A DNA stretch of 22,527 nucleotides from Phallusia fumigata. Lineage: Eukaryota; Chordata; Ascidiacea; Phlebobranchia; Ascidiidae. Every line of letters begins with the position of its first letter. Position 1 is the first letter of the stretch. Below are positions 8,962-19,852 of this stretch, piece by piece. The position numbers and the translations under genes were made by a program. The notes beneath the pieces are model-generated. The model saw only the letters and a program-made list of their open reading frames with translations. It ran no database searches and was not told where the DNA came from. The DNA lies in NCBI GenBank assembly GCA_008931825.1, contig QXVZ01032316.1, positions 1 to 22,527 on the forward strand, read 5' to 3'.

Positions 8962-11900
8962 ATGCAAGCAGTCAAACGTAACATGTGGATGAAAGTGAGA
9001 AAAATTGCTAGTCCTAGAAACATAGTGTTTACTTTGACAAGTTTGGCCACATTTAGTGTTTTTTACATGTTCATTGAATGGCAAAATCGTGAGACTTCTT
9101 ATCATATTAAAGAACATCATGATTTTAAACCAGCACTAGAATGTGATCCTGGTCGACGGGTATGTATCATAAACATATTTTTGCGATTTAGCCAATTAAG
9201 TGAAAACAATAGTTCCTTTGTTATTTGTTTTTATCTATAATGGGCACAACAATGCCCTAATGTATTGTACTTATAATTAGTCAGCTGTTAAGTTGCCTGA
9301 CCCATATCATTTTTTTACACTTTTGATGCCCTCTCATTTAGTTAAAGCCACCAGGTTCCACTGGTTTTAGTGCCTAATTGTCTTGCTTCAGGAAACAAGG
9401 GAGAATTCAGTTGGACAATATACCCACAGTCTTGCCAGAAAGTTAGGTTAATCACTCAGTCACCTTGTTGTTTTAACTCACAAAAACATTTTTGCAGGAA
9501 GCAAATGAAAACCGAGCAGTCAAGTTTCCGGAAAGCACACAAACAAGGCAAAAAGCTTTGTTGTTTTTAAAATCTCCTCAAACACAGGTCAGATATCTTG
9601 GATATGGTACTAATTATTTTAGAAGTAAAACCTAATATAATACTCTTTTTTGTGGTAAGCTTGCACCTTGTGTTGTCAATTGTCCATTGACACAATTCCC
9701 ATTGTTTTTCCCTTTGTGCATACTAGTAACATGTCAGCTCATAACAATTTCTTTTCTAGCTTGGACGTAAAATTGTGGTTTTGTTGGAATCAGCGAGATT
9801 TAAATTTAACACACAAATTGGAGAGATTAAAAATCTTCCAGTATTGATTGATGACAACAAGGTGAGTCAACTCAATTAGTATGTAAATTTTGCATGCATT
9901 CCTCAACAAAAATTGGTTGAGCCTACTTAAAAAAAACTTATATTTCCGTTGCTTGCAGGGCCGCTATGGTGTAATTATCTTTGAAGATATGCTGTCCTAC
10001 ACAGGATTGCACCAGTGGAACAGGGACTTGTTGGATCAATATTGTCGAGGCTTTAATATTGGCATTGTCTCATTTCTTCACCCTAGAAAAACTAGTGTTA
10101 ATCATGACATAGATTTTACTCAAAAGGTACATTTATGTCACATTAAGTGTATCTTTTAAACCCACATTTCAGCTTTTCTTGGGACCTATTTAAATTTTTT
10201 GCCGCAGTTTTTTTTTATTAAAGTTTGTTTCTGGCAAGTATAAAGCTTCTGATTTCTGGTACAACAACACATGATTGTAATATTTTCAGTTGGGAAACTT
10301 TCCTTTAAACTATGCAAGCAACTTGAAAGTCAAGGACTATGAACTCAATGCATCTGCGACCATTCTGAGAATTGCCAGACCCGCTGAAACTGTAAGACTA
10401 TTTCCAAGTGTCTTTGTAAAAAATGTGAAGTACTTATAATCAAAAAGTCATAAACGCAATACAATTGTTTTTTTTAAAGAAACAAATGTATTGCATTTTA
10501 AGTGGGAGCTATACTGCAATAATGTCCTAACAGCTACCCTTTTTCTTTAGATTGAAGGTGTGCTGCCTAATGACTGGACAGTTTTTGAGTTCGGGCACAG
10601 CACTTATGTTCCTGTCAGCACTGTTCAACTCGCTCAAGCAGATGAAATACATGACACTGGGCAAAATCTCAACAGGGAGAAAATAAAAGCAAGGTTGGCG
10701 AATGGAAAAAACTGATGCCTGAGTTTTGTTTATTATGTCTCTTTGTGGTGCTAACCCATTTATTGGTTGGGCTATATTTCAGGCAATTTCGTCAAAGACG
10801 GTCGGCAGAGTTTTTAAAAGGACAAAGCAGCCTGTTTGGTTTGTTTACATCAGAGGTGAGTTTGATGTATTTCTACAGCAATATGATTGTACACATTGCA
10901 TAAAAATTAAAAATTTTAGAGTACAAGCAAACACAGACTGCCAACAGTAGTACAAGATCTGGGAAACTTTGACCAAGTGGAACGTGTTATTTTTGGAGGA
11001 ACACTTAGATTTTGGCTGCACCAGTTAGTGCAAATAATACTAGTATGCAATGTTGCTTATATTGTCATTACATTAATCTCACTATTTCGCTTGAAGGGTT
11101 CTCTTCTTGGATGCAATAAGTTACTTGTCACGTGGCCGACTGGCCCTGCCCCTTGAACGAAATGTTCAGATTGATATCGATGATATGTTTGTGGGAGTCA
11201 AGGGCACTCGCATGACATCTGACGATGTGATGGTCTGTAAAGTAGCTTTTGTCGTTGCAACGTCATTCGGTCCGCCACTAAATCGGCTGTTGTAAATTGT
11301 TTTGCAGGCATTGCTTCAATTTCAAGAGGAACTCAGGCAAAAAATACCTGGCTTTTCTTTTCAACTTGGGTTTTCGGGGAAATTCATTTTCAACGGTGAG
11401 TTGCTGGAATTGGTCAGTCACAACTAGTCGGTAATCAGACACATACCCTGTACGCTTTTCCCGTGGCGTTCGTCACAACATTACGCCACCGAACCTACCA
11501 CCAGGCTTCGGTTACATCGTGTTTGGATGGTCCTTTCGTTGCCTTGGTATCTCTTAAGGCAGGTCGCTGTTGTCGTTTAAATAAGAAAACTGAGATCGCA
11601 AAGACCATTTATTGTGTAGCTACAACCCACAGTCTTTTATTTGCTCCCGATTTAACTCGGCAAAATGCACTTTTTAAAGCGTTAGTGATGCAGATTTCTT
11701 TAACGCCCGCTTTATACTTATGTGGCTTTATCTTTAAGTGCTTTTATCTGCAGTTTTAAGGCCGCGAGCACTGTATTTTGAAATGTGCATCATTAAAAAT
11801 CGGCGTACTGCTATTTTTGACCACTTTGCAAGACCACTTAAAGTCAATTCAAGCATAACTTCTAACGTAAAAAATTGCTTTTCCGAATTAACCTGAGCAC

Positions 11901-14900
11901 CTTTACCGTGTAGTTTTACATGCGGGTGATATTACTCACGGGCACATTGTCTTAAAGCTGTATATTGTTGTTTGGTCGCAGGCGAGCCGGAGGAAGCCGA
12001 GGCTGACCGCTTGCTGCTGAAACTGCACGATAAATTCCAATGGTTTCCCCACATGTGGTCACACATGCAAGCGCACTGGTTCAAAAACACCAGCCAACTT
12101 TGCCCTTACATGGACATCAACAGACAGTTCGCTGTAGTAAGTTGAGTTTTGTAACTTTAAATTTGGTTTGTTAATGTATTGCCGATCGGAAAATGGGAAT
12201 ACGACGCACAAAATTTATTTCAAACTGAGGTTTGTATTTACTTAAACTTCTGGTGACATTACTTTCCGGTTTTGTTTTGTTTCAGGCAGTGACATAAATT
12301 TTTCACGTGCTTGCCTAAGACTTCCGTATCGATTATTGTTAACCACGACACGGTGCAAGCAGCCACATATAAATCAATAAAAACGTGATTGAAGTGTTTG
12401 AACTTGTAACCGTGGACTGAAAAGCCAATTAACCTGATTTTACTTCAAAATTTGCACTTACACCCTTCAAAAATCTTTCAAATCAAGCTAAAGTGTTAAG
12501 TGTTTGTGCCTTTTTGCAGCGCCACAAATTGAACATGTCGAGTGGGTACGCCGTCTCACCACACCATGCCGGGGTCTACCCTGTACACCAGCCTCTGTAT
12601 GATTGCTGGCACCGAATATGGAACATTACCACCACCAGCACAGAGGAATATCCGCATTTGAGACCTGATCATAAGAGAAGAGGCTTCATACACGACAACA
12701 TCAAGGTTTGTGAGAAGACTGAGAAGGCCTAAAGCTAGGTAAAAAAGATGTATACGTCTTACGTGAACACACAGCAATCGTTTTCGTGGGACTTTAGGTT
12801 CTGCTAGATGTGGAGGGTTAGCTCTGTAGACAGTGTTTCTTTTTCGCATGAGCTTTACGGAGACAATGTAATTCAGCACAATTCCCACGGCGAGATAGAT
12901 TTGGCTTGTCACTTAATGTAAAGAGAAACCAAGGTTAAAGCCAACGTAATGTTCACAACAACAAAAGCAGAGATTTTTTAACAGCCTACGTTGGTATCCT
13001 TTTTTCAGTCCAAGAAACCAGATTAAATTTATACCATTGCTCCAACGTGAAACAGAAACATGTTGTTCTGCGTAATGCCAATACATTTTAGTTTTGCCGT
13101 TTTGTGCCTTTTAAACAATAAGACATCGGTTTTAGATTTTATCACGTTTTCGAAAGATTTCCACATGGCCTTTGACAAAAAAACCAAAGACGCTGCTTTT
13201 ATTGCAAGTATATCGTACCCTATTCAATTTCCTTTTTTAGTAATTAAGCAATGTTGAAATTGTTGGGACTTAAGTCCCAATTGGGACCATGCTTTGCAGA
13301 GAGAAGAGCTTAAACGCGCTGCGATTCCACTCGTTAGTGAGTGTTGAGTCTGATAAAAAAGTGTTTGATTTGCGATAAACCGACATGTTAGACGTAATGG
13401 CCTCTATAAGGTTTGTTTCTTGTTGCAGGTACTGCCGCGCCAAACGTGCGGTTTGTTTACACACACAATGATACTGGACAAATATCCGGGAGGACCCGCC
13501 ACGTTACACGACAGCATCAACGGTGGCTTGCTGTTCCAAACATTTCTTTTCAATCAGGTCCGTCAACGAATCCCGTGAATAAAACGTAGCCATTTACGCC
13601 ATAAACAAAATTGTATTGAACTGTTTTCTACAAGCATATATATGAGTGACTTGGAGAAGGCGGCTTTGCATGGTGGGTTAACCAGACGGTATTCCATGCA
13701 TTTTCGCCGGGGTTGTTACCCGATAATGTTTCGATGACTGTATGTAGTTTTGCGTTATTTGTCTTCCGTATTTAGGAAATGAATGCACACTTTAAATTTG
13801 ACTGACAATCATATATGTACAGTTTTGTAGACTATCTTTCACGTAACAAAACAGCATTTTACCTATTTCGTGTTTTTAGTTCAACATATTCATGACGCAC
13901 TTATCGAACTATGGGAACGACCGACTAGGTATTTACACCTTTGACCGGGCCATCAAGTTCGTACAATGCTGGACGAATCTTCAACTGCGCTACGATCCGC
14001 CGGAGGTGGTTGGCCGCAAGTATTTCGAACTCTTTCCAGAGGAAAGGAATCCTGTATGGACCGTAAGTATTCTCTGATCTTGGAAATTATTTTTTGTAAT
14101 TAAGGTGCTGTGGTACATGGCGCACAGCAAGTGCTACAGGGTGTAGCAGTAATTCGAAAATTATTTTGTAGTAAAGCATACGCGACCAGCTTCGAATTAT
14201 ATTTTTTATTATAAGGGCAACGGCGTGTTTTTTTAGAACCCATGCATGGACAAGCGACACAAGGAAATTTATTCGGAAGATAAAACGTGCGACCGACTGC
14301 CAAGCTTCGTTGTGATCGGACCTCAAAAAACAGGTACCTTAACTTTACAACATTCTAGACCGTTGTGTAGCCTACTTACCTTCAACGAGTTGCTAGTTTT
14401 AATAATTTTAAAGCACCCAACGAACCTTTAAAATTCAAATTATGTCGCAAAAGGATCCGTCTTTTTCATAATAAGTCAATTCTTGTCATACCTCTAAATT
14501 TATAGCGTGTTAATTTTTACTTAAACCAAAGCTTTTGACCCAAATTAGTACAGATAAACTGCCAGTCACTGTTCAACATTCATTGTATTGGTGATAGGGA
14601 CGACGGCGCTGTACTGGTTCCTGAATATGCACCCGGATGTTGAAAGCAATAGACCAAGTGACAAAACCTTCGAGGAAGTGCAATTCTTCAGTGGCGCCAA
14701 CTACCTCAAGGGCATTGACTGGTAAGCTGTTCGATAACATATGTATTGATCGACAAGAACGGAATGGTTCTAGAAACGAAACTGATAGATCAACCGTTTC
14801 TGCCATCTTTGTGTACCTGTTTTTGCCACCAAATAGATTTTTCAGGACATGAAAAATGGTAACTTGCAAATTTAATTTACTAAAACATTTTTTCTTTACT

Positions 14901-16485
14901 TCCTGATGTAACTAATTGGGTCACGTTTTTATTTTTACCTTACTTGTGTATCTAGTATAACGCACGATTTTAAACTTCTCGTCACTGTGCACAGCGATTG
15001 TCTCCGTTGCGGTAAAATGTATTCACTACAAGTACCAGTTTTCTGGCACCTATGTTCTTAATTGAAACGTTTTGCTGCTGGATCAGTGTACACTAAACAA
15101 GATAGTTGGAGCCTGGCTCTGTCAATTTGTATCTCACAGGTACATGGACTTTTTTCCTCTTCCGACAAACGGCACAGTCCTGTTTGAGAAGAGTGCAACT
15201 TATTTCGATCAGGAAGTTGTCCCACGCCGCGTAGCTGCCCTTCTGCCAAAAAGTCACGTGGTTGTTATTTTGATCGATCCAGCGAAGAGAGCCTATTCCT
15301 GGTATCAGGTGAGTGAAATAACCTTGGACACATCTGCAGTTAAATACCAAACGCCTATTTTCAAATGGCTGACACAAATCACAATTGCAAGAGTTTATTT
15401 TTTTCAAACAAAACATGCGGATAGCCCAGGACCGGTGGTATTGGCCCCTGACAAAGCAATGTACGGGAGTCTAACGACAGAAATAACAAAAATAAAAATA
15501 CCAGCCGCCATAGGTTGTCAATAAGCGTAGGAGAATTGAGTGCCCATCTGGCCATTGCGTTTTGATAACCCTGAAATCGGAGATTTTGATGCACCTGTAC
15601 AATGTTGTTCAGACCGTTTGCCTTTATTTTCTATAAATTTGACAGCACATGCGATCTCATGACGACCCAACAGCACTTAAGTACAGCTTTTACGAAGTTG
15701 TGAACGCCAAGCGACATGGGACAGCCCCAGCCTTGATATCTCTTCAACGCAGATGTTTGGACCCTGGGTTTTATGCTTACCATCTGGAAAGGTGGACAGA
15801 AAACCGACGTTCAGATCAGGTGTGTAAGAGCAGTAGAAAAAAACTTTGATGGAATCTTGAAATAAAAGTGTAGTACCTTATGTTTTATTTACTTCAATGT
15901 ATTTTTGTATGTGTGTTAGTAAAGTTTTTGTTTTGTCACTGAAACTGTTTTTGAAGATTGTTGTGGTGGATGGAGAAATGCTAAAAGAAAAACCAGCCGA
16001 AGCCATGAACTATGTCCAGAAAGCTTTGGGGTTCAGCAGAACTATTGATTACAGCAAAAAGCTGAGGTAGGTGGATATTAACACAATGAGAGTAGAATCA
16101 ACAATTTTGTTGCAGTTTGGTCAAGAAATACTGGTTCATATTATTTAACGTGTGTGTTTTGATCTTGGCAGCTAAAAAAGTAAGCTTGCGTTTTGTGTAG
16201 GTTTGACCAGAAAAAGGGATTCTTCTGCCAGGTGGTTGAACAAAAAAGATTAAAATGTCTTGGAAAAAGTAAGGGAAGGTCATATCCAGACATGGATGAC
16301 AAGGTACATCATTAACACTGATGTCTTTTTGAACCTAAAACGTGTGTCTACGTCATATGTATTTTTTCAAGAGTCGACAGTTCCTTGCAAAATACTATCA
16401 AGTAGCCAACACCAAGTTGCTCCGTATGCTTAAATCAATGAACAAGCGAGTTCCGCAGTGGTTACAGGAACAACAGGACTCATAG
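8962..16485 (+). CDS. NDST: Heparan sulfate N-deacetylase/N-sulfotransferase (NDST), complete
   Basis: Bifunctional Golgi type II enzyme that removes N-acetyl from heparan GlcNAc and then N-sulfates it using PAPS. The 21 exons are 8962-9159, 9498-9587, 9760-9861, 9959-10126, 10290-10391, 10551-10693, 10783-10855, 10920-11027, 11097-11232, 11308-11395, 11982-12136, 12520-12705, 13429-13557, 13880-14062, 14237-14333, 14598-14721, 15140-15308, 15646-15819, 15957-16066, 16201-16303 and 16372-16485. They encode about 916 residues, against about 882 in human NDST1. Residues 21-38 form a signal anchor. Deacetylase motifs: [36 protein letters not shown]. Sulfotransferase motifs: [14 protein letters not shown] (PAPS loop with catalytic Lys), [15 protein letters not shown] and [15 protein letters not shown]; the Cys pair FFC and KCLG is kept. 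Every junction keeps frame except the one between 11027 and 11097. The upstream acceptor at 8960 sets the start. Confidence 0.93.
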
Positions 16486-17604
16486 CACAACCATCTTAAA
16501 GCGATCCTTGCTTTGTCAAAACTCTTACCCGTGTTGGAAGACATGTGAAATTAGGAGGCAAAGGATATTTCTTTGCACTTCTATAATCTGGTTATTGCTG
16601 CTCATTTGACCATGGTCATGAAATAGGGCCCTTATCTACCTTGCTTTAAGATATAATATGGGCTTTTATAAAGACCTACTTTAACTACCTCAGTGTGTCA
16701 TTCTAGTGGTGGCATTGTTTGTGCAGATTGTATGTCAGTACAATCTGTGCAACATAAAAGACAAAATGTTTTTGCAAGATACAGCTTATCAAGCTGCCTC
16801 AAATATGCAAATATGGTGCATAATCTTGCAGCATTTATTAAAAAGTAAAGCCTATTTATGGTTCTCTATTCCACTTTTCACTGTATTATGTTAATATGGT
16901 TGCTATGAAGGAAACCCTATGGCCACTGACACATTACAGATGTTTTTTTCTGCGGATGTTAGTTCTTACCTGCACTTCTGTAATAAACAAATTAAACATT
17001 GTTTGTAAAATATTTAATGTTTACCATATGCTTTGCATCGCAATAACCAAACACCTTAGAGAGGTGGTGTTACATGAATGCAAAAAGTTTTGGTAGTATG
17101 CATGTTCAGAGTATCCTCTGAAATATCCTGTCATGGTTTTACATGACACCAAGCACTGTGCTTCTTTTTTTGCCAAATCATGCCAGTTTTTTGTAAACAT
17201 TTTTATGTGTGACCATGGAAAGCAAAATGTGGTGTATTATTTGCCTGTGACACTATACTAATAATTTTTTGCATATTGCAAAGCAGGCACTTGTTTGGTA
17301 CTAGGGCATGTTCTGACTGCAAGCCCTATGTTGCATGTCTCTGCTCTAAATATGGCTTAAAATTTAGGAACCAACCACACTGTATTACAATGTTAAACAG
17401 ATTTTGCTTTTACTGTAAAGGTGGCTTTAAATACACTACCTTCATACATTTTCCATACAGCATTGTAGTTGCATCACTGCCTCACACCATATATTTTTGT
17501 GTTGTGTCTATTTACTGTTAATAAAATATCGGCAGTTTAATGTGCATCAGAAAGAACAGGCATAGTATTGCACAATAAAAACAGTATGAAGAGGTGTAAA
17601 GGTT
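16486..17604. other. Convergent 3' intergenic region
   Basis: This stretch lies between the stop codons of NDST (plus) and the DNAJC12-like gene (minus). It probably holds both 3' UTRs. No exon was accepted; the 81-codon plus-strand ORF at 17276-17521 is Cys-rich but has no family resemblance I trust. Confidence 0.6.
16982..16987 (+). terminator. Candidate NDST polyadenylation signal
   Basis: AATAAA lies about 500 bases after the NDST stop. Another AATAAA-type hexamer is near 17572, but it would place the NDST 3' end close to the terminal exon of the opposing gene. I prefer the first one. Confidence 0.45.
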
Positions 17605-18597
17605 TTAAATTTCATAGTTACGAAACTTTTTAAGAGTGTCAGAAAAATCTGGTGGCACCGAGCTGTTTTGAGAATGCATGTTGTTGGATGGGCATTCCTC
17701 TAGATTGAAAACATAATTCCGAAAAACGAAATTTATTTTGGTAATGAAACATTAATATTACCTTTGCCATCGGAAACCATTGGGGTTTGTTTGGTGGCTT
17801 TTGTGGCCCAATGCATGGACTGCAAAACAAGGTCTAGAAATATGATATGATGAGGTACATACAATATGTCATACCATTTTTACTGATCCTCCAAGTGATT
17901 TCCATTTTTTAAATGGGATTTGCAACCCACTGTTTTTCCACCGTTCAAATTCTTTCCTTTGCTAAAAATATAATTGTACCCTCAGCAAAAACTTTCAAAT
18001 TTCTTGGTTTATTCAACACCAATAACATAGCATGTTTTCAGGCCTACCTCAGGATCAGTCAGGACATTTTTAGCCTCCAGCAGTTTCGCAAATTCTGTAG
18101 TAGCATTTAAATCAGCAGGGTTTTTGTCTGGGTGAAACTTTTTTGCTTTGATTTTATATTCCGTGAGGATCTGTTCGGTCTGTGGTGGTAAAAATATAAA
18201 TAAGTTCAAATTTGGTTATAAAATAGTTGCTTCCTTTTATTTAAAACCGAATAGTGTTGCTTTATTCTGGAGAAATTAATAACACCTAACTAAAGTATAC
18301 AACAACCTTGATTGGCTGAAAAATGTGCAGGACTGCCACAAACTAAACAAAAAATTATAAAATGGAAATAGTTTTTTTAGTGTGTTAAGGCATACAGAAA
18401 TTGACCTGGCACAACACTAAATGATAAATGAAACTTTATTTGACAAATTTTTATGTAATGTTACCTGGATTTTGTTTTCTCACCAAACAATTGTAATTAA
18501 TGCAAAAATGCTGACTCACCGTCGATAGCTCCGTGCAACCAATTATATTGTAATAATCCTCGCTCTCCTCTAGTTTTTCTAAATCTGAGAATTCCAT
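17605..18597 (-). CDS. DNAJC12: DNAJC12-type J-domain co-chaperone, complete
   Basis: Five minus-strand exons, 18597-18520, 18179-18048, 17961-17875, 17819-17762 and 17699-17605, join in frame to give 149 residues. The J domain starts at EDYYNIIGCTEL (residues 13-24) and has the HPD triad at 42-44 in KKFHPDKNP. It ends with EAKNVLTDPE. After it come IPFKKW, then SMHWATK, which matches the SMHW motif of vertebrate DNAJC12. The protein ends in KKFRNYEI, the conserved DNAJC12 C-terminus. The human protein is about 198 residues, so this one is shorter in the linker. DNAJC12 is a cytosolic Hsp70 partner that assists folding of the aromatic amino acid hydroxylases. The start at 18597 is chosen because it leaves a short acidic leader before EDYY, as in the family; an upstream in-frame ATG at 18648 lies across a probable acceptor (CCACAG) and is less likely. 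Confidence 0.92.
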
Positions 18598-18750
18598 TAA
18601 ATGCACAACTGTGGTTGTGTGGTACAGCGTTTTGTTATGCCAGATCAATTATTTATTAACTAACTTTGTGCCTGATTCTGTAAAAAACATTGGTGCATTA
18701 TTTCGAATTTGTACTACAGACCTAGAACATCTAAAAACATTGATTTTATA

Positions 18751-19255
18751 CTTAAGGACATTGAATGGTAAGTGGTTCCATAATATACTTCTTTATAAAC
18801 AACAACAGAATGAGTCTACAAATGAAACTGAAAAATCAAATGTTTGCCAACTTTGTGTACCTGTTTGGATTTGCAACCAAATAGTTTTTCTGCAACAAGA
18901 AACATGGTAACTTGCAAATTTAATTTACTACAACATTTTAACATTTCTGTTACTTCGGGTCATGCCTTCACGTTTACCTCACTTGTGTATATATCACACG
19001 ATTTTAAGTTTCTTGTCATTATGCACTGATGATGTGACTGTTGAAACCTTCGCAATAAATTGCATTTACTACATATACAAGTTATCTGACAGTTATGTTT
19101 TCAATCAATTTTGGATCGGTGTACAGTGTGCACTAAACAAGATAGATGGAGCCTGGCTCTATTAATTCGTATCTTACAGGTACATAGACTTTTTTCCTAT
19201 TCCGACAAAAGGCACAGTCCTGTTTGAGAAGAGCGCAACCCACTTTGACCAAGAA
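18751..19255 (+). pseudogene. Decayed partial copy of NDST exons with their intron
   Basis: This segment aligns end to end with 14705-15215 of NDST. It starts at the last bases of the sulfotransferase exon (CTTAAGGACATTGAATG then GTAAG). It continues through the whole roughly 400-base intron, including the shared block CTTGCAAATTTAATTTACTA and GGAGCCTGGCTCT. It runs into the next exon at 19180, which reads as [20 protein letters not shown]. Similarity stops after about 76 exon bases at 19255, before the conserved RAYSWYQ part. Because the intron is kept, this is a DNA duplication, not a retrocopy. It has no upstream NDST exons and cannot encode an enzyme. Confidence 0.9.
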
Positions 19256-19852
19256 AAAATACTAATATCTTCTGACATTAGAGGCAATGAAATTACGATC
19301 AATATTTGACAGCTGGCAGACAGGGCGGATTTCCTCGCTGTGGGTTTGGTAATATTTTGCAGTTACAATGATCGGCAATTATCAAAACGGCAGGCAGCAT
19401 AAATTAACAAAAAAAGGTTTGCTATCAAAGCATGAAAACATCGACTGTTGTTGAACATATGTTGTCGCTCATGCGTTACGAAGAAAACCGGTTCGGTGTT
19501 AGTTTTTTATTTGTTTGTGGGGACAAAGCGAAATAGCGTGTTTTTACATTAGATATGATCAAAATGGCATGGCACTTAAATCAATAGGCTTTAATAAGTA
19601 AAAATGGAGGGATATCAAAATCACGTATATCTATGTTTTAGACTAGAAACAACAACATGGTTGACTACACAAAGCTCGTTCAAAAGGTTAGCTTTAATAA
19701 TAATTAGGCAGTCAGCTTTTTCAGTATTCTTGACCAACGCATAACGTAAACAACTTACACCTCATAAGCGCAACACAAGCTCAGGATATGTTACACTGTA
19801 CATGTACATAAAACGCAATTAAACCGAAACATCTTCTTTTTCGACAAAATTG
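19256..19852. other. Non-coding stretch downstream of FN1/sushi gene
   Basis: No exon was accepted here. It follows the break point of the NDST fragment and should include the 3' UTR of the minus-strand FN1/sushi gene. A ten-codon plus-strand ATG frame with a good start context at 19662 ends at a possible donor, but no matching second exon was found. Confidence 0.5.
19506..19511 (-). terminator. Candidate polyadenylation signal, FN1/sushi gene
   Basis: Minus-strand AATAAA about 340 bases after the stop codon at 19853. It is the first canonical hexamer I found downstream in that direction. Confidence 0.4.

Noticed and set aside
11463-11759. Plus-strand ORF of 98 codons
   Set aside because: It lies wholly inside an NDST intron, has no splice context of its own, and resembles no known family.
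12556-12912. Minus-strand ORF of 118 codons
   Set aside because: Its 3' half is antisense to the NDST exon 12520-12705, and the remainder is intron.
15072-15524. 150-codon ORF as a stand-alone gene
   Set aside because: It is an NDST exon (15140-15308) with intron read-through on both sides.
17276-17521. Cys-rich plus-strand ORF, considered as a transposase zinc-ribbon remnant
   Set aside because: The Cys spacing does not fit piggyBac-type ends, and there are no terminal repeats or other transposase pieces nearby.
19662-19691. Possible first exon of a plus-strand gene (MVDYTKLVQK then GTTAGC)
   Set aside because: Good start context, but no in-frame second exon was found, and the minus-strand FN1/sushi exons occupy the region downstream.
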